From Cyprinodon diabolis (taxonomy: Eukaryota; Chordata; Actinopteri; Cyprinodontiformes; Cyprinodontidae), in NCBI GenBank assembly GCA_030533445.1, contig CM060081.1, positions 4,227,815 through 4,291,814 of the forward strand: a DNA stretch of 64,000 bases. Reading direction: 5' to 3'. This document shows positions 1 to 11,045 of the stretch, one piece after another (the first letter of the stretch is position 1; each line of letters begins with the position of its first letter). The notes beneath the pieces are model-generated. The model searched no databases, was not told the origin of the DNA, and saw only the letters and a list, made by a program, of their open reading frames with translations. The position numbers and the translations under genes are program-made.

Positions 1-1329
1 GACTCTTATTCTTCTTCTTCTCAAAGGACAACACAGAAGCATGGTGGGGTGCGAGGGAAATGGAGTTCTTTCTGTAAAATTGACAGACCATAGTAGCCAA
101 ATTTACTCAGCCATGTCTTTGTCCAAATAGGTCGTCTCCTTTTCTTTTTAGGGCTTTCAGCACAAAATTGCACAGGTTGCCAAGGCAGCACGTTTCACTG
201 TAGTGAGCTTCATATTCCTTTTCTAATTGTATGGTTTCCTGATAGACGAGTCAGAGTAGCGCCATCGCACTGCGGAGCTGAGTCTGACGTACAGTGTGAG
301 CAGGTAGATCGCATCAGAGCGTCGGGCCGCACAGCGTGAGAACATACATCGTGAGCTGTGAACTTTAAACACTGCGGTTTCGTCATACAGCGTTAGTAAA
401 ATATCCCACAGTGTATTCCCGTGTTTAAATATCCCCTGATTCATTGTGATTCCAAGCAAGCTGGCAGCTTTGTGCTCAGAGGGAAAATTTTACTTTTGGT
501 TTATTCAGCTGGTTTTTCAAAATCTGTGCTTTAAGCTCCTTGGTTTATAATTGAGGTTTACTGAAATATATTTAAGTATAAAAATTTGATGTGGTTTTTA
601 ATCCCTAAGTGTTGAGCTATACCTGTCTGCAGGACCGCCCGGTCTGACATAGGTGACCACCAAGGGGCGTGACTTGTGCCAGTCTTCATGTGTACCACCT
701 GTAAATGAAGCAGGACAAAAGTACTTAAACAAAATCAAAGACTCAAATTAGTAAAAACTATGTATGGAACAAATTGTTTTTACCCTATTTCATAAAATAC
801 ACACAAAATAACTCTGACAAAAATAATAAAGAATAAATAAATATAATAATAAAAAAAGAGTCTATGAAAATAATTATTTTTAAAGTATTAGCTCATGAAA
901 CAGTCCTGGACTGAACTGATGATTGCCCTAGAAAAAACTGAAAATAATGTAAAGGTAGTCACTCTGCTGTTTTGTGACATGGTGTATACCACACTCAACA
1001 TGGAGCATGTGAAGTAAAGGAAAAACATTTTTTTCTAAACCCAAAAAACAAAGATATTTATTTATTTATTTAAACTGTGCTAGATTCTAAGTGATCCATC
1101 AGCTGCACCACTTTTTCAAAGATTCTCCAGATGATTGGGACTATAAGTATAGTTTGGTTTTGGAAATAATCTCAGCCCAAACACAGAAACCATGAAAATG
1201 TCTTTAAAATGTGTTACCAGAATGATGCAATAATTTTAAAGGAGATCTTAAATTTTGAATTATGATAAAGACAAGAGTTATTCAGGCCACTTGGATCATC
1301 TAATTTTTTATGTCACGGTTCATTTTTTT
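1..1329. other. non-coding, AT-rich; nothing recognised
   Basis: No exon, RNA gene or known repeat could be identified. If the grip2 model is right this is intron downstream of its PDZ2-start exon. The missing second half of PDZ2 (expected GPADREG-like motif) was looked for on the minus strand and not seen. Confidence 0.5.
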
Positions 1330-1339
1330 TCGTATCAGC

Positions 1340-1818
1340 TCTGATGCTTTCATTAACACCTTTGTTTATAGATGTTGGAGATCAGCCTGTTTTTCAGTGT
1401 AGTCCTGTTTCTCTGACTGTGACAGGCTGGATGTGCTCTCTTTATCCTTTGACATGGGAGCTGGCTCGGAGCTCATCTGCCTGGCTGTGTGTTTCCTGGA
1501 CGGGGCCGCCTTTTACAGCTGCTTTTTGTGTCTCTGCTTCTGTCTCCTTGAACCCCAGTCAGCTTCAGCAGATGGCCGCTCACACTGAGCCTGGTTCTGC
1601 TGGAGGTTCCTTCCCATTTAAAGGGAGTTTTTCCTCTCCACTGTCGCTACATGCATACTTATTGTGAGGGATTGCCTTCGTGTCAATGTCGCGATGCAAT
1701 CAACTGGTTTTCCTTAGAACATTTTGAATAAATTTGACAGGATGATCTGGTGAACTGTAAAGTGCCTTGAGATGACGTTTGTTGTGAATTATATAAATAA
1801 ACCGAATTGATTGAATTA
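1340..1818 (+). mobile_element. L2-clade LINE, 3' end fragment (copy 1)
   Basis: This is the 3' untranslated end of a LINE with at least ten other copies in the window. Shared blocks include CTGAGCCTGGTTCTGCTGGA, GAGTTTTTCCTCTCCACTGT and the end block AAAGTGCCTTGAGATGA, followed by a TATATAAATAAA motif and a TTGAATTGAA-like tail. The tail and its small hairpin resemble those of L2-type fish LINEs. The copy is 5'-truncated, as is normal for target-primed insertion, and lies in a grip2 intron on the opposite strand to the gene. Confidence 0.8.
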
Positions 1819-2309
1819 TTGCAGACCAGCACACTTAGAGTTTGACTATTTGACTGTTTTCATTCAAACAGACACATGATTGCTGCAGCCGAAGCTCTCA
1901 TCTGTCCAGATATCTCCTATGAATATTCAGCCCTAAGTGTGAACACATAATACTTAAACTTTGAGGCAGAGAGCAACCCTGCAGCGAGTGATGCACCTTT
2001 TCTAATCGAGCTCCATGGCTTTAGCTGATTCTCAGGGTGGCCTCTTCCCAACGCTATGTCAACCTCATCACTGCCTTCCTAAAGTCAAAGTCTGAAAATA
2101 TAAACACTACCACCACATTTGCATGAGGTAAAGATGACAGGTGAGACCTTAAAAGCAGTCCTGGAAGCCAAATCCATATGGATGTCCCCAAAATACCTTG
2201 ATGGGTAGAAGCCTTCTTGACCTGCTCATCATTACTAAAAGGGTTTACTTAGATAGAGTTTTTATTTTTTTTTTCCTTTACTAAATTTTCTGTTATTACT
2301 GATATTTAC

Positions 2310-2396
2310 CCCTCATGACGAAACCAAAGCTGCTTCCCTCCTTGTGCAAACAGATGTCGATTGTCTTCGATATAACCCCTGAGGTGCTGTCTGGTG
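2310..2396 (-). CDS. grip2: GRIP-family exon: start of PDZ domain 2
   Basis: Read on the minus strand this 87-bp exon follows a pyrimidine-rich tract ending in cgtag and stops at a gtaaat donor. It enters in phase 1 (two bases complete a codon), carries 28 codons and leaves in phase 1, so it joins the exon at 4877-5022 without a frame break. The peptide contains [15 protein letters not shown] and [12 protein letters not shown] is the carboxylate-binding loop that opens a PDZ domain. GRIP proteins are cytoplasmic scaffolds with seven PDZ domains that bind AMPA receptor tails and ephrin ligands at synapses (family knowledge). The exon is too short to appear as a long ORF. The remaining PDZ2 exons are outside the window. 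GRIP1 is the alternative. Confidence 0.8.
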
Positions 2397-2549
2397 CTAC
2401 GAGAGAAAGGAAAAGAAATAGACACGACTGATAATGCTTAGCTTACATGTTTAAAGATCAAACAACAGTTCAAAGATAAAAAATACATGTTAGCGTACCA
2501 CACATATAGCTGTACAGTAAAATAAAATGAAGGCATTTCCTGTTATCCG

Positions 2550-3182
2550 TAACTTATGCTTTTATACTCTGCAGAATCTGTTAGTTCAATCTCTAACATT
2601 CTGCTCTCTCTGCTTTTTCTCATAGTAGCTTCATCTGGTCTGTTCCTATTTGGCTGTGACTCCATCCTGGAGAAAAATATCAGCTGTGCTGCTGCCATCA
2701 ACACCTTTGTTTATAGATGCTGGAGATCGGCCTGTTTTTCAGTGTAGTCCTGTTTCTCTGAGTGTGACTAACTGGATGTGCTCTCTTCATCCTCTGACAT
2801 GGGAGCTGGCTCAGAGCTCATCTGCCTGGCTGTGTGTTTCCTGGATGGGGCCGCCTTTTACAGTTGCTTTTTGTATCTCTGCTTCTGTCTCCTTGAACCC
2901 CAGTGGGCCTCAGCTGATGGCCGCTCACACTGAGCCTGGTTCTGCTGGAGGTTTCTTCCTGTTAAAAGGGAGTTTTTCCTCTCCACTGTCATTACAAGCA
3001 TGCTTAGTGTGAGGGATTGCCTTTGAGTCAATGAGTCGATGCAATCAACTGGTTTTCCTTAGATAGAAAACTTTGAATCAAGTTGACTGTATGATTTGGT
3101 TGGATTGTGTTTGTAAAGTATCTTGAGATGACATGTGTTGTGAACATGTGCTATATAAATAAACTGAAATGAAACTGAACTG
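2550..3182 (+). mobile_element. L2-clade LINE, 3' end fragment (copy 2)
   Basis: Same family as the copy at 1340 but longer at its 5' side: it starts near CTGCAGAATCTGTTAGTTCA, seen also at 27650 and 36090, and runs to the TATATAAATAAACTGAA tail. It sits in the 2480-bp grip2 intron between the exons at 4877 and 2310, antisense to the gene. Confidence 0.85.
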
Positions 3183-4032
3183 ATTTATTAATCATGAAGA
3201 ACTCTGCTGAATTAAATGTAGTCGTCATATTAATAGGGATTCATCCTTTGATAGAGATGTAACCAAACTGAATGATTTATTAGTTAGCATTTATATTCAT
3301 TATCACATGAATGAACTGTCTTAAAGTATAAGGTTATTCTCATTACAAAACAAAATTATCTCTTTACTTACAGATAAACTAAAACATTGGCATGTTCAAA
3401 ACTATTCATACGCCTCTAACTTATGGAGCTGAAAAAGGCCACCAAATGCTTCTCATAACATCTGAACGACTTTTCTCCTTTTTTTTAAGCTAAATGTCTG
3501 TCTTAGAAGGTCTGGATGCCCAGATTCCATGCGCTCCGCTCCTGATCGTGTCACGTCAGTTATGGACTGCCTTCACATGTTTCCCGTCCCTCTGGTTAAA
3601 AACAAGCCCAGAGCATTACTTTTCCACCACCTGTTTTTGGGTTTCTTTGGTTCTTAGAGGCCAGATGGACTCTGTGTGGGTCACTGCAAGGACTGGTTTC
3701 CTCCTGAGATTCAGGAATGTCTGCCTTTCAATGTTGCCAACAACATGGTATACCTCATCAGGACAACTTTGTAGGTCATCGCTTCATTGTTTTCGAAGTG
3801 CAAGCAAACACATATTTCAACATCTTTCAAAGTTTAAATCATGTTTAAATTCCCAAATTACCTTCACTGAGCAACTTAAACTTATTTTTTCTACACGTAG
3901 TTTGGTGTTCTAATCTTACGGTCTTTCCAGCAAAAAACACAATTTTACAAAGCAGCAAAGGCTGCGACTGCTCCCACACTGAACAGACTTGCTTCCAGCA
4001 TAACCAGCCTTTAAGCTGTAAGCTACATTTCT
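3183..4032. other. grip2 intron, nothing recognised
   Basis: AT-rich sequence without a convincing exon, RNA or repeat match within the window. The 139-codon forward reading frame at 3494-3913 has no domain pattern I recognise and lies in an intron. Confidence 0.4.
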
Positions 4033-4351
4033 GTCAGATGAACATACCCCGTTAGACCAGCATACCCATAGTCAAAACCCATTTATCACTTTAGTTTATT
4101 CCTTTGGGTTTTGTATGAACAGTACACCTCAAACAACCTCGTCGGGCGTGTAACCCTTTAGTCATGTACAAAGAACTATTTAATTACTTTTTGGTGTTTC
4201 TTTTTTGTACATGGCTAAATGGGTACACGTCAGTTGAAGTAGTTTAAAGTTTATTTTTCATACAAAACTAAAGGGATAAATGTAAATCTGACTTCTTGCG
4301 CATGCGTATTGACTATAGGTATGTTGGTCTGACGGGGTTGGCTGATCTGAC
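4033..4351. mobile_element. MITE with long inverted ends (GTCAGATGA family, copy 1)
   Basis: The left end GTCAGATGAACATACCCC and the following CAGCATACCCATAGTCAA reappear inverted at the right end (TTGACTATAGGTATGTTGGT then GATCTGAC). Inverted similarity continues inward: TTTAGTTTATTCC on the left and AACTAAAGGGATAAA on the right. A second copy lies at 13521-13777. There is no coding capacity. I could not read a clear target duplication, so the superfamily is not assigned. Confidence 0.65.
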
Positions 4352-4876
4352 AACTCCGCCAAAAAGTCCTCAAAGAGCATTTTTATTTAATCCAGAACTT
4401 GTGACAAACCAACAGTAGGGAGCTGCATTTTATCCCGTTTACTTAATGGAAACAGCTGCGTTGCTTTAGAACAGTGTCGAGCATTTAGAGCGGTGAAGAT
4501 TAAAACCTTTCGTTTTTGCTAAAGTCATAAACCATATCAGCCATGCCTTTTAGTTCAAACATAAAGCGAATGCCACGATATTTGTGTTAATTTTTCATCT
4601 TAATTACATCTTTGGTACTTTTTTATTCAGATGAATAGTAAATATAACACATTTTATATCTTCCAGGGATTTGAATACTTTTGGGTTTAATCTGTGTTTG
4701 AGTCCTGGTTTTAGGAGGAAACACTCAAGATTCTTGTGCCTTGATTCACAATTAGGTATCAAAATAGGAATAAAGAAACATACTTTGGATTAGATTATTC
4801 TCTACCTCCTAGCTTTTATTATGCTACATAATTAAATACCACATATTTAGTGTAACCTTCCAGTACTGCTGTTTAC

Positions 4877-5022
4877 CTGTAGGGGGCAGCTCATACTCCA
4901 CCTCTAACAGGACCCTTTCTCCTACATTCTTTAATAAACTAATGATTTCTTCATGCCTCAGCTTTGTCAGATTGATGCCGTTCACAGACTTGATGTAATC
5001 CCCGACATTAAGCTGGTCACTC
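4877..5022 (-). CDS. grip2: GRIP-family exon: second half of PDZ domain 1
   Basis: This 146-bp minus-strand exon is bounded by acceptor ttctttctacag and donor gtaaac. It begins with one base completing an Arg codon split by the intron, has 48 full codons and ends in phase 1. The peptide reads [15 protein letters not shown], then [16 protein letters not shown], then VEYELPP: the second half of GRIP PDZ1 up to the Pro-rich linker. PDZ1 supports the PDZ1-PDZ2 tandem that binds partner C-termini (family knowledge). Upstream it joins 7334-7469, downstream 2310-2396. The flanking 2311-bp intron holds an intact Tc1 element. The match to GRIP2 looks closer than to GRIP1, but this is from memory of the families. 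Confidence 0.88.
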
Positions 5023-5467
5023 CTGTAGAAAGAAAAAAAACACATGCATCAAACCATGTACCGACAAATGTTGATCCTTGATGTTAAAATCCACTCTGTT
5101 AATCAGCGGCTTAAACTGAATTACTTGCATCAAAAAATTAAGCTGATCTTTAGGCTTTCTCTTAAACTGCCATTGCTTGGTTTTGAATTTAATCTGCTCA
5201 GCTTCAACTGCATCTTCCGATGCTTTGAGTTATTTACTGTGTGAAGTTCTGGAGAACCTGAGACTCTTGCAAGAGAAAGTTCTAATTCATTTTACGTCCT
5301 TAGATGGAAAGAAAAGCTCTGACTGGGGCAAACCCAGCACAAACATTTATACTGTACAAACCCCAACGCACTTTCCCTTGGGACCATCCCACCCCTGCAT
5401 AAAGAACTTTCTCACACGAACATTTGGAGGAAAACAACTTCAGTTCATCAAGTTTAATAGGTTAATA

Positions 5468-6715
5468 CACTATATTGCCAAAAGTATTTGCTCACCTGCC
5501 TTGACTCACATATGAGCTTAAGTGACATCCCGTTCCTAATCCATAGGGTTCAATATGACGTCGGTCCACCCTTTGCAGCTAGAACAGCTTCAACTCTTCT
5601 GGGAAGGCTGTCCACAAGGTTTAGGAGTGTGTTTATGGGAATTTTTGACCATTCTTCCAGAAGCGCATTTGTGAGGTCGCACACTGATGTTGGACGAGAA
5701 GGCCTGGCTCTCAGTCTCCGCTCTAATTCATCCCAAAGGTGTTCTATCGGGTTGAGGTCAGGACTCTGTGCAGGCCAGTCAAGTTCATCCACACCAGACT
5801 CTGTCATCCATGTCTTTATGGACCTTGCTTTGTGCACTGGTGCACAGTCATGTTGGAAGAGGAAGGGGCCAGCTCCAAACTGTTCCCACAAAGTTGGGAG
5901 CATGGAATTGTCCAAAATGTCTTGGTATGCTGAAGCATTCAGAGTTCCTTTCACTGGAACTAAGGGGCCAAGCCCAGCTCCTGAAAAACAACCCCACACC
6001 ATAATCCCCCCTCCACCAAACTTTACACTTGGCACAATGCAGTCAGACAAGTACCGTTCTCCTGGCAACCGCCAAACCCAGACCCGTCCATCAGATTGCC
6101 AGATGGAGAAGCGCGATTCGTCACTCCAGAGAACGCGTCTCCACTGCTCTAGAGTCCAGTGGCGGCGTGCTTTACACCACCGCATCCGACGCTTTGCATT
6201 GCACTTGGTTATGTATGGCTTGGATGCAGCTGCTCGACCATGGAAACCCATTCCATGAAGCTCTCTGCGCACTGTTCTTGAGCTAATCTGAAGGCCACAT
6301 GAAGTTTGGAGGTCTGTAGTGATTGACTCTGCAGAAAGTTGGCGACCTCTTCGCACTATGCGCTTCAGCATCCGCTGACCCCGCTCCGTCAGTTTACGTG
6401 GCCTACCACTTCGTGGCTGAGTTGCTGTCGTTCCCAAACACTTCCATTTTCTTATAATACAGCTGACAGTTGACTGTGGAATATTTAGGAGCGAGGAAAT
6501 TTCACGACTGGATTTGTTGCACAGGTGGCATCCTATCACAGTTCCACGCTGGAATTCACTGAGCTCCTGAGAGCGACCCATTCTTTCACAAATGTTTGTA
6601 AAAACAGTCTGCATGCCTAGGTGCTTGAATTTATACACCTGTGGCCATGGAAGTGATTGGAACACCTGATTCCAATAATTTGGATGGGTGAGCAAATACT
6701 TTTGGCAATATAGTG
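5468..6715 (-). mobile_element. complete Tc1/mariner transposon with perfect inverted ends
   Basis: A 1248-bp element with identical 29-bp terminal inverted repeats at 5468-5496 and 6687-6715 (outer bases CACTATATTGCCAAAAGTAT). It is flanked on both sides by TA (5466-5467 and 6716-6717), the target duplication of Tc1/mariner elements. It encodes one transposase on the minus strand, in the same direction as grip2. Perfect ends plus an intact frame suggest a young or recently active copy. It lies wholly in the intron that splits PDZ1. Confidence 0.97.
5550..6581 (-). CDS. Tc1-type DD34E transposase, apparently intact
   Basis: The 343-residue protein starts at the ATG reading [13 protein letters not shown]. 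The frame stays open further upstream to 6851, but that part crosses the element's end and is not transposase. Residues 1-110 form the paired-like double helix-turn-helix that binds the inverted repeats, with a basic SGRPRK motif at 58-63 between the two helices sets. The catalytic triad is complete: D154 (WSDESRF), D245 (QHDCAPVH) and E280 ([10 protein letters not shown]), with 34 residues between the last two. The C-terminus is AAKGGPTSY. Length fits the family (about 340). It performs cut-and-paste transposition at TA sites. No stop or frameshift is seen; activity is inferred, not shown. Confidence 0.96.
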   Translation of the reverse strand: MGRSQELSEFQRGTVIGCHLCNKSSREISSLLNIPQSTVSCIIRKWKCLGTTATQPRSGRPRKLTERGQRMLKRIVRRGRQLSAESITTDLQTSCGLQISSRTVRRELHGMGFHGRAAASKPYITKCNAKRRMRWCKARRHWTLEQWRRVLWSDESRFSIWQSDGRVWVWRLPGERYLSDCIVPSVKFGGGGIMVWGCFSGAGLGPLVPVKGTLNASAYQDILDNSMLPTLWEQFGAGPFLFQHDCAPVHKARSIKTWMTESGVDELDWPAQSPDLNPIEHLWDELERRLRARPSRPTSVCDLTNALLEEWSKIPINTLLNLVDSLPRRVEAVLAAKGGPTSY

Positions 6716-7333
6716 TATGTCTTTCACTGGTCAAAGATTTCAGAACAGGTGTCTTCTGTTCACCGCATGAAGAAAACTGAGAAAACTTTGAACACTTATC
6801 TTTTATCACTACTAGCCTTCCTTTCACCCCAACAAGGCAGAGGAAAAACATACTTCCACAACTGTATTTGTCTTTGAGAGCCTGATCTTCAAAGAATCCA
6901 AATAAAAAGCGCTAAAATGAGTGGCCCAAAAAAATCAAACCCAGTGGGTGTGTTGCGGATGAACGAAAAAGATTTGCACATGCAAACTTAAGACGTGCAA
7001 AACGTTTTGGTTCTGCCAAATTAGGTGATGTTCTGCTGGACTTGAAAGAAAGATGAAGTTGTAAGACATGGGGTTTGATTTAATAAAAAATCTAAATTAT
7101 CTAAAAATAATGACAAAAAAAATATGGGCATAAATTGCATTTTTTTATATGTATATATATCTTTGCAATATATGTTAAAATGCTACAAACAAAAGTAAAA
7201 ACCCCCGGCCAATGGCATAAAATGCTGACGATCACTGATTAGCTTTGTGTGTGGTAAGTTTTTGCAGATCCTCCGTCTATAAAGGTGCATGGTTCTAGTA
7301 AGACTGCTGATCCTGAAATATGACAACACCCAC

Positions 7334-7469
7334 CTGGCTGCCAGCCCCCCTGGCCGAAGGTTTGATACCCGGGGTTTCCCATCCTTGTCAGTTCCTCCGG
7401 AGATGGTGAGTCCAAGCGTACTACCTTCTTTTTTCACCAGCTCCACCATGGTCAACCCCCGCAGAGCTT
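7334..7469 (-). CDS. grip2: GRIP-family exon: first half of PDZ domain 1
   Basis: A 136-bp minus-strand exon. The chosen acceptor is ttttggttag (a second AG three bases on is possible) and the donor is gtgggt. It carries 44 codons between two bases of an entry codon and a terminal AG that completes Arg with the next exon. The peptide includes [19 protein letters not shown], whose LGLT is the PDZ carboxylate-binding loop, and [15 protein letters not shown]. This is GRIP PDZ1; [17 protein letters not shown] favours GRIP2 over GRIP1. The next upstream exon must end in phase 1; no convincing candidate was found in the rest of the window. Confidence 0.88.
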
Positions 7470-7984
7470 CTAACCAAAACCATACAGGCGTGCAGCCACG
7501 CAGACACACGACAGAAAAATGAGGGCAAGAGAAAGACAAGACCATGTACACAACAACAAAAGTTATTGGATGCTGACTTTACTCTTTTTCTTTTAAATAA
7601 AAACAGACAGAACTGACTGATAAAACTGGAAACTGTTTACTGATCTGTGGCCTTCTGTGGTACACTAACTTATTGTTGTTCAATAAATGATCTGAGAAAT
7701 TCGTTAGGATTAAATGCTTAAAAAACAAAAGTCTAAACAAAAGGTAAAACGTTTTTCAAATCTGAACAAAATAAGACGAATAATTTAAATAGATATTTAA
7801 CAGGTGAAGTAAAGTTTAGACCTCAGATTCAGGGACACTGCCAGGAATTTGGGGCCTAATGAAGGACATTAATATCAGGGCCCCCACAAAAAATCTATGC
7901 AAGTTTTAAAACTGCTATCAAGATGCACTGAAGAGTATTATTTGCATTTTCAATGTAACTTTAATTTAATGTTATACCTCTTAA

Positions 7985-8075
7985 AGGTACTGCCACTCTA
8001 CATGGTCAAAGGTCTTTTCTGTATCTAGTGATGCAGGAATTGCTGGAGGACCATTTGCTCTAGTGGAGGCATTAT
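7985..8075 (-). pseudogene. L1-clade LINE reverse transcriptase fragment
   Basis: On the minus strand one frame reads ASLDTEKTFDHVEWQYL, close to the ASLDAEKAFDRVEW motif (RT block with the first catalytic Asp) of L1-type LINEs. It then stops and the surroundings are frameshifted. An old remnant; related sequence may extend to about 8470 but I cannot frame it. Confidence 0.65.
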
Positions 8076-8690
8076 GTTGTCAAATAGATTTTGAATGAAT
8101 CCAGTTTGGTCCACATGAACTAAGCTTGGGATGCGTTTCTTTATTTATATCTGTTGACAGATGAGAGAAAGTACCTCAGTAACTGAGAATGTTTGATGGC
8201 ACACTGACAGATCTTTGAGATAAAGATTTTAGGAAAAACTTTTTACTGAACCCAGCTAATTAATCCTCAATGAAAACAAAGAAACTATCCACCATCCCAC
8301 TACTCCCACACAGAGCGAACCATGTAGCGCTCAGAGCCATATTCCCTGCACACTTCATTAGACTACCCTATAAACAATATGAACTCAGTATAACCCTTTT
8401 TTTAAACCACTGTTATCTCCAAAGTGACATCTATTCCCGGACTTTCTGAACAGTTTTGATTAGCTGCATCAGATCAAATCTCTCGGGAATTGGTGTTGTT
8501 CTCTAAGACGACATTACCAAAGCTTTAATGTTGTACAGTAAATCCCACAATATAAAGAGGGGTTTTTGTTACAGTTAGCTCAGAACCATAATTGTTTCGC
8601 TGCATTATTGAAACTTTTAACTACAGTTGTCTCACCATTTAGAAACTTAGGTCAAAAATTGTTGATACAGATCACTCTGCCATAGTTTTA

Positions 8691-9744
8691 AGGAAAAGAC
8701 CGGTCAGCAAGGAATAATCAACGGATCATTATTTATACCTAAAACGAATACGTTCGGACTGATTTAATGAATTTAGTGTTAATCAGTAAAAAAACAAAAA
8801 CAATAATTTTCACTGATCATTGAGTCCGGGAGCGGCCATTTTTGCCCAAATATAGTACCACCTCACTCCTGACATCTTCCAGCAGTGACGTCACGGTGCG
8901 GTAAGCCTAGCGCCATTCTCCCCGCTTTACAAGCAAAATCAATGGGAACTACTAGACACATCTGCAATCAACAACAATTATTGCAGATTTCCAGAGGACT
9001 TGAGCATTGAAATTCACCAGAGCTAAAGTTAAACTGACAATGCCCACGTGCATGGCAGTTGGATATTGGAATACATCGGATAAAGTGAAAAAACATTAGT
9101 TGTTTCACCTTTCCGATTCATGATCCTCCACGGACAGGTTTGTTGTTGGATTGCAAATTTGAAGAGGGAGGATTTGCCAATAAATTTCTGGTCAGAGAAA
9201 AAACGCATAATATGTGTTAGAATTCCAGTTTGTGTGGGTTGTTTTTTGCGGTGCCCTGTCCTCGTTTGGCCTCCCTGCACACCTGCGGCCCGTTGGGTCA
9301 TTACCAGAGGAGTACTTGAGCAGCGGGCTGTCACCACTTCGACGCCAGATTGCTTGCCAGTATTGGGTACTCTAGCCCAACTGAGATTAGCAGAGTCTAA
9401 CATTAGCATTATTTCTCTGAGTCTGAACTTCTTTTTTGTCTTCTCTTTAAAGCCTGTTTTGACCATATATAGCCAACATTTGGAAGAAGAATGTTGTCTA
9501 GATGACTTGGATAATAGCGCGTTGTGACAAACACCAGATACAGCACTATGACTGCCTTAACTACAGATATGGCGCTGCACCACACAGCCAAAGGGCTCCA
9601 CAGCACTATCTGCCAGAGTGGCGGTAAAAAGGTAGCCCTTTTCCCCTCAGGTTTAGGTAAAAATATCTTGCTTTAAAAAAATCGGTATATTGCCAAGACC
9701 AGTTTTTTTCACATCCCTTTTCTGAATATGACCAGACTTTTCCT
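8691..9744 (+). mobile_element. Kolobok-like DNA transposon, THAP family copy 1 (decayed)
   Basis: Left end AGGAAAAGACCGGTCA and inverted right end (TGACCAGACTTTTCCT) are flanked by TTTA and TTAA respectively, implying a TTAA target. The body matches copies at 19000, 39460 and 54856, including AGTGACGTCACGGTGCGGTA and CCATTCTCCCCGCTTTACAA. Its THAP frame starts at 9040 (MPTCMAVGYW) but the second zinc Cys is Tyr and a stop follows. It alone carries an extra block of about 250 bp (roughly 9213-9466). THAP domain plus TTAA duplication are hallmarks of the Kolobok superfamily. P elements also have THAP domains but make 8-bp duplications. Confidence 0.75.
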
Positions 9745-9749
9745 TTAAG

Positions 9750-10027
9750 CCCTATACTTCCATACTCAACCGTTTCCACCAGATATTTTTGCTGTTCGAT
9801 AGATTCAGGTACAAACTCTCTGTAGCACAACTTTCCATCTGGGTTAGCATCTCATAGCAGCAGCCTCTTCCTCCATTTTGTCCTCCTCATCTTCATCACC
9901 TTGTTATTTCTTCACTCTCATTAAACACTCATGTTCAAACTGTAAAGGTTTAATGTTACACATTGCTGTTTTAGTGGGAAGGCGCTGGCGCTACTGGACC
10001 TAGCGTAGCTCATATATTACTTACATT
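9750..10027. other. nothing recognised
   Basis: Unique-looking sequence to the right of the Kolobok-like element; no exon or repeat signal. Confidence 0.35.
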
Positions 10028-10150
10028 TATGGATGAAAAAATTAATTGATTAATTGTGATTAATCGATTATTGAAATAATCGTCAACTAATTAAGTAATG
10101 GATTCATCGTTAACTGGAGTATAGAGACTCTAAAACAAGCCTTTAGCTGA
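10028..10150. repeat. fragment of AATCGATTAATC-type MITE (copy 1)
   Basis: It contains TTAATCGATTATTGAAATAA and ACTGGAGTATAGAGACTCTA, the latter shared exactly with 62855-62874. Fish genomes hold an abundant MITE rich in AATCGATTAATC beginning near GCTGCAACTAA, and the second copy does contain that flank inverted. Confidence 0.55.
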
Positions 10151-10502
10151 CAGAGAGATACCCATTTAGAGTAATATATATACCAAAATTGTAAGGTCAC
10201 TGTTCCCAAAGAAGGGTCACAGGAGTATTGCTGTTGCTGAGCAACCAACGGGCAGCTAATTATAAACTTGCTCCAAATTACCTGATGAGGAAATAATGGC
10301 TTGTTCCTATGGATATAATGATTACCTTCTCAAGTAAAGTGAGACTAACTATTAGTTCTCTGTCCTATGCTAACCAAAACAAACAGTGAAGATATACATC
10401 ATTATTATCACCCTTTAATCAGATAGTAATACAGGGAGAAAGATGTAATTTAATTATTATTTTATTTAACGGTACATTTTTCTGTACATCTACACACATC
10501 GA

Positions 10503-10568
10503 TTTTCTATGGCTTTATCCCAGCTTGCGTAGACCCTGGCCATGTCACCAGTCCATCGCAAGGCATAT
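10503..10568 (-). repeat. SINE 3' end fragment
   Basis: GATTTTCTATGGCTTTATCC through CCAGTCCATCGCAAGGCA is the inverted 3' part of the SINE seen complete at 63148-63503. Confidence 0.6.
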
Positions 10569-10977
10569 CTGTATTAATATAAATGAAATTATTACATCTA
10601 ACTTTTATCACACACAACCCCCCACCTAGTGTTTCTGGACCCTCAATGGGGCCCGGCCCCCAACTTTGCAACCCTTGACCTAAATCAATATGATGCTGGT
10701 GAAGATTCTCAGTCATCCATGTCATGGTCATTCCAAAAAAGTAAAAAAATATCAGAAATAGCATTGAGTTGCTATATACAGTAGCCCAACAAATGCTTGT
10801 TTTTGCTTAGAAAACAAGCTAATTGAAACATTTGAACGGGTCTACCCCTTTGGAATGGGGGGTCTTTTGGCTTCTTTTGTTAGCCTGCAATGCCCCATAC
10901 CTTCTATTGAGTCAATCCTTTCCTGCTATCGTCACAACCCAACCCCATGGCGATAGCTGCACAACTCCATTGTAAAA

Positions 10978-11045
10978 GCAAGATCTGTTGGGCTCTTTTT
11001 GGCAACAAGACAATTATTCTTATTGCCACATCACCAGACAGGATT
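10978..11045 (+). repeat. short repeat shared with 59812-59866
   Basis: ATCTGTTGGGCTCTTTTTGG and AAGACAATTATTCTTATTGC, then CACATCACCAGAC, match a segment just after the Tc1 remnant at 59.8 kb. Family not recognised. Confidence 0.55.

Noticed and set aside
1344..3012. ORFs with CSPVSLTVTGWMCSL-type peptides (also at 27721, 29758 and 36289)
   Set aside because: They are translations of the L2 3' UTR, repeated at each copy, not a gene family.
5488..6286. Plus-strand ORFs across the Tc1 element
   Set aside because: Shadows of the minus-strand transposase.
6582..6851. 90-residue N-terminal extension of the Tc1 transposase frame
   Set aside because: It crosses the inverted repeat into flanking intron; the family start is [10 protein letters not shown] at 6581.
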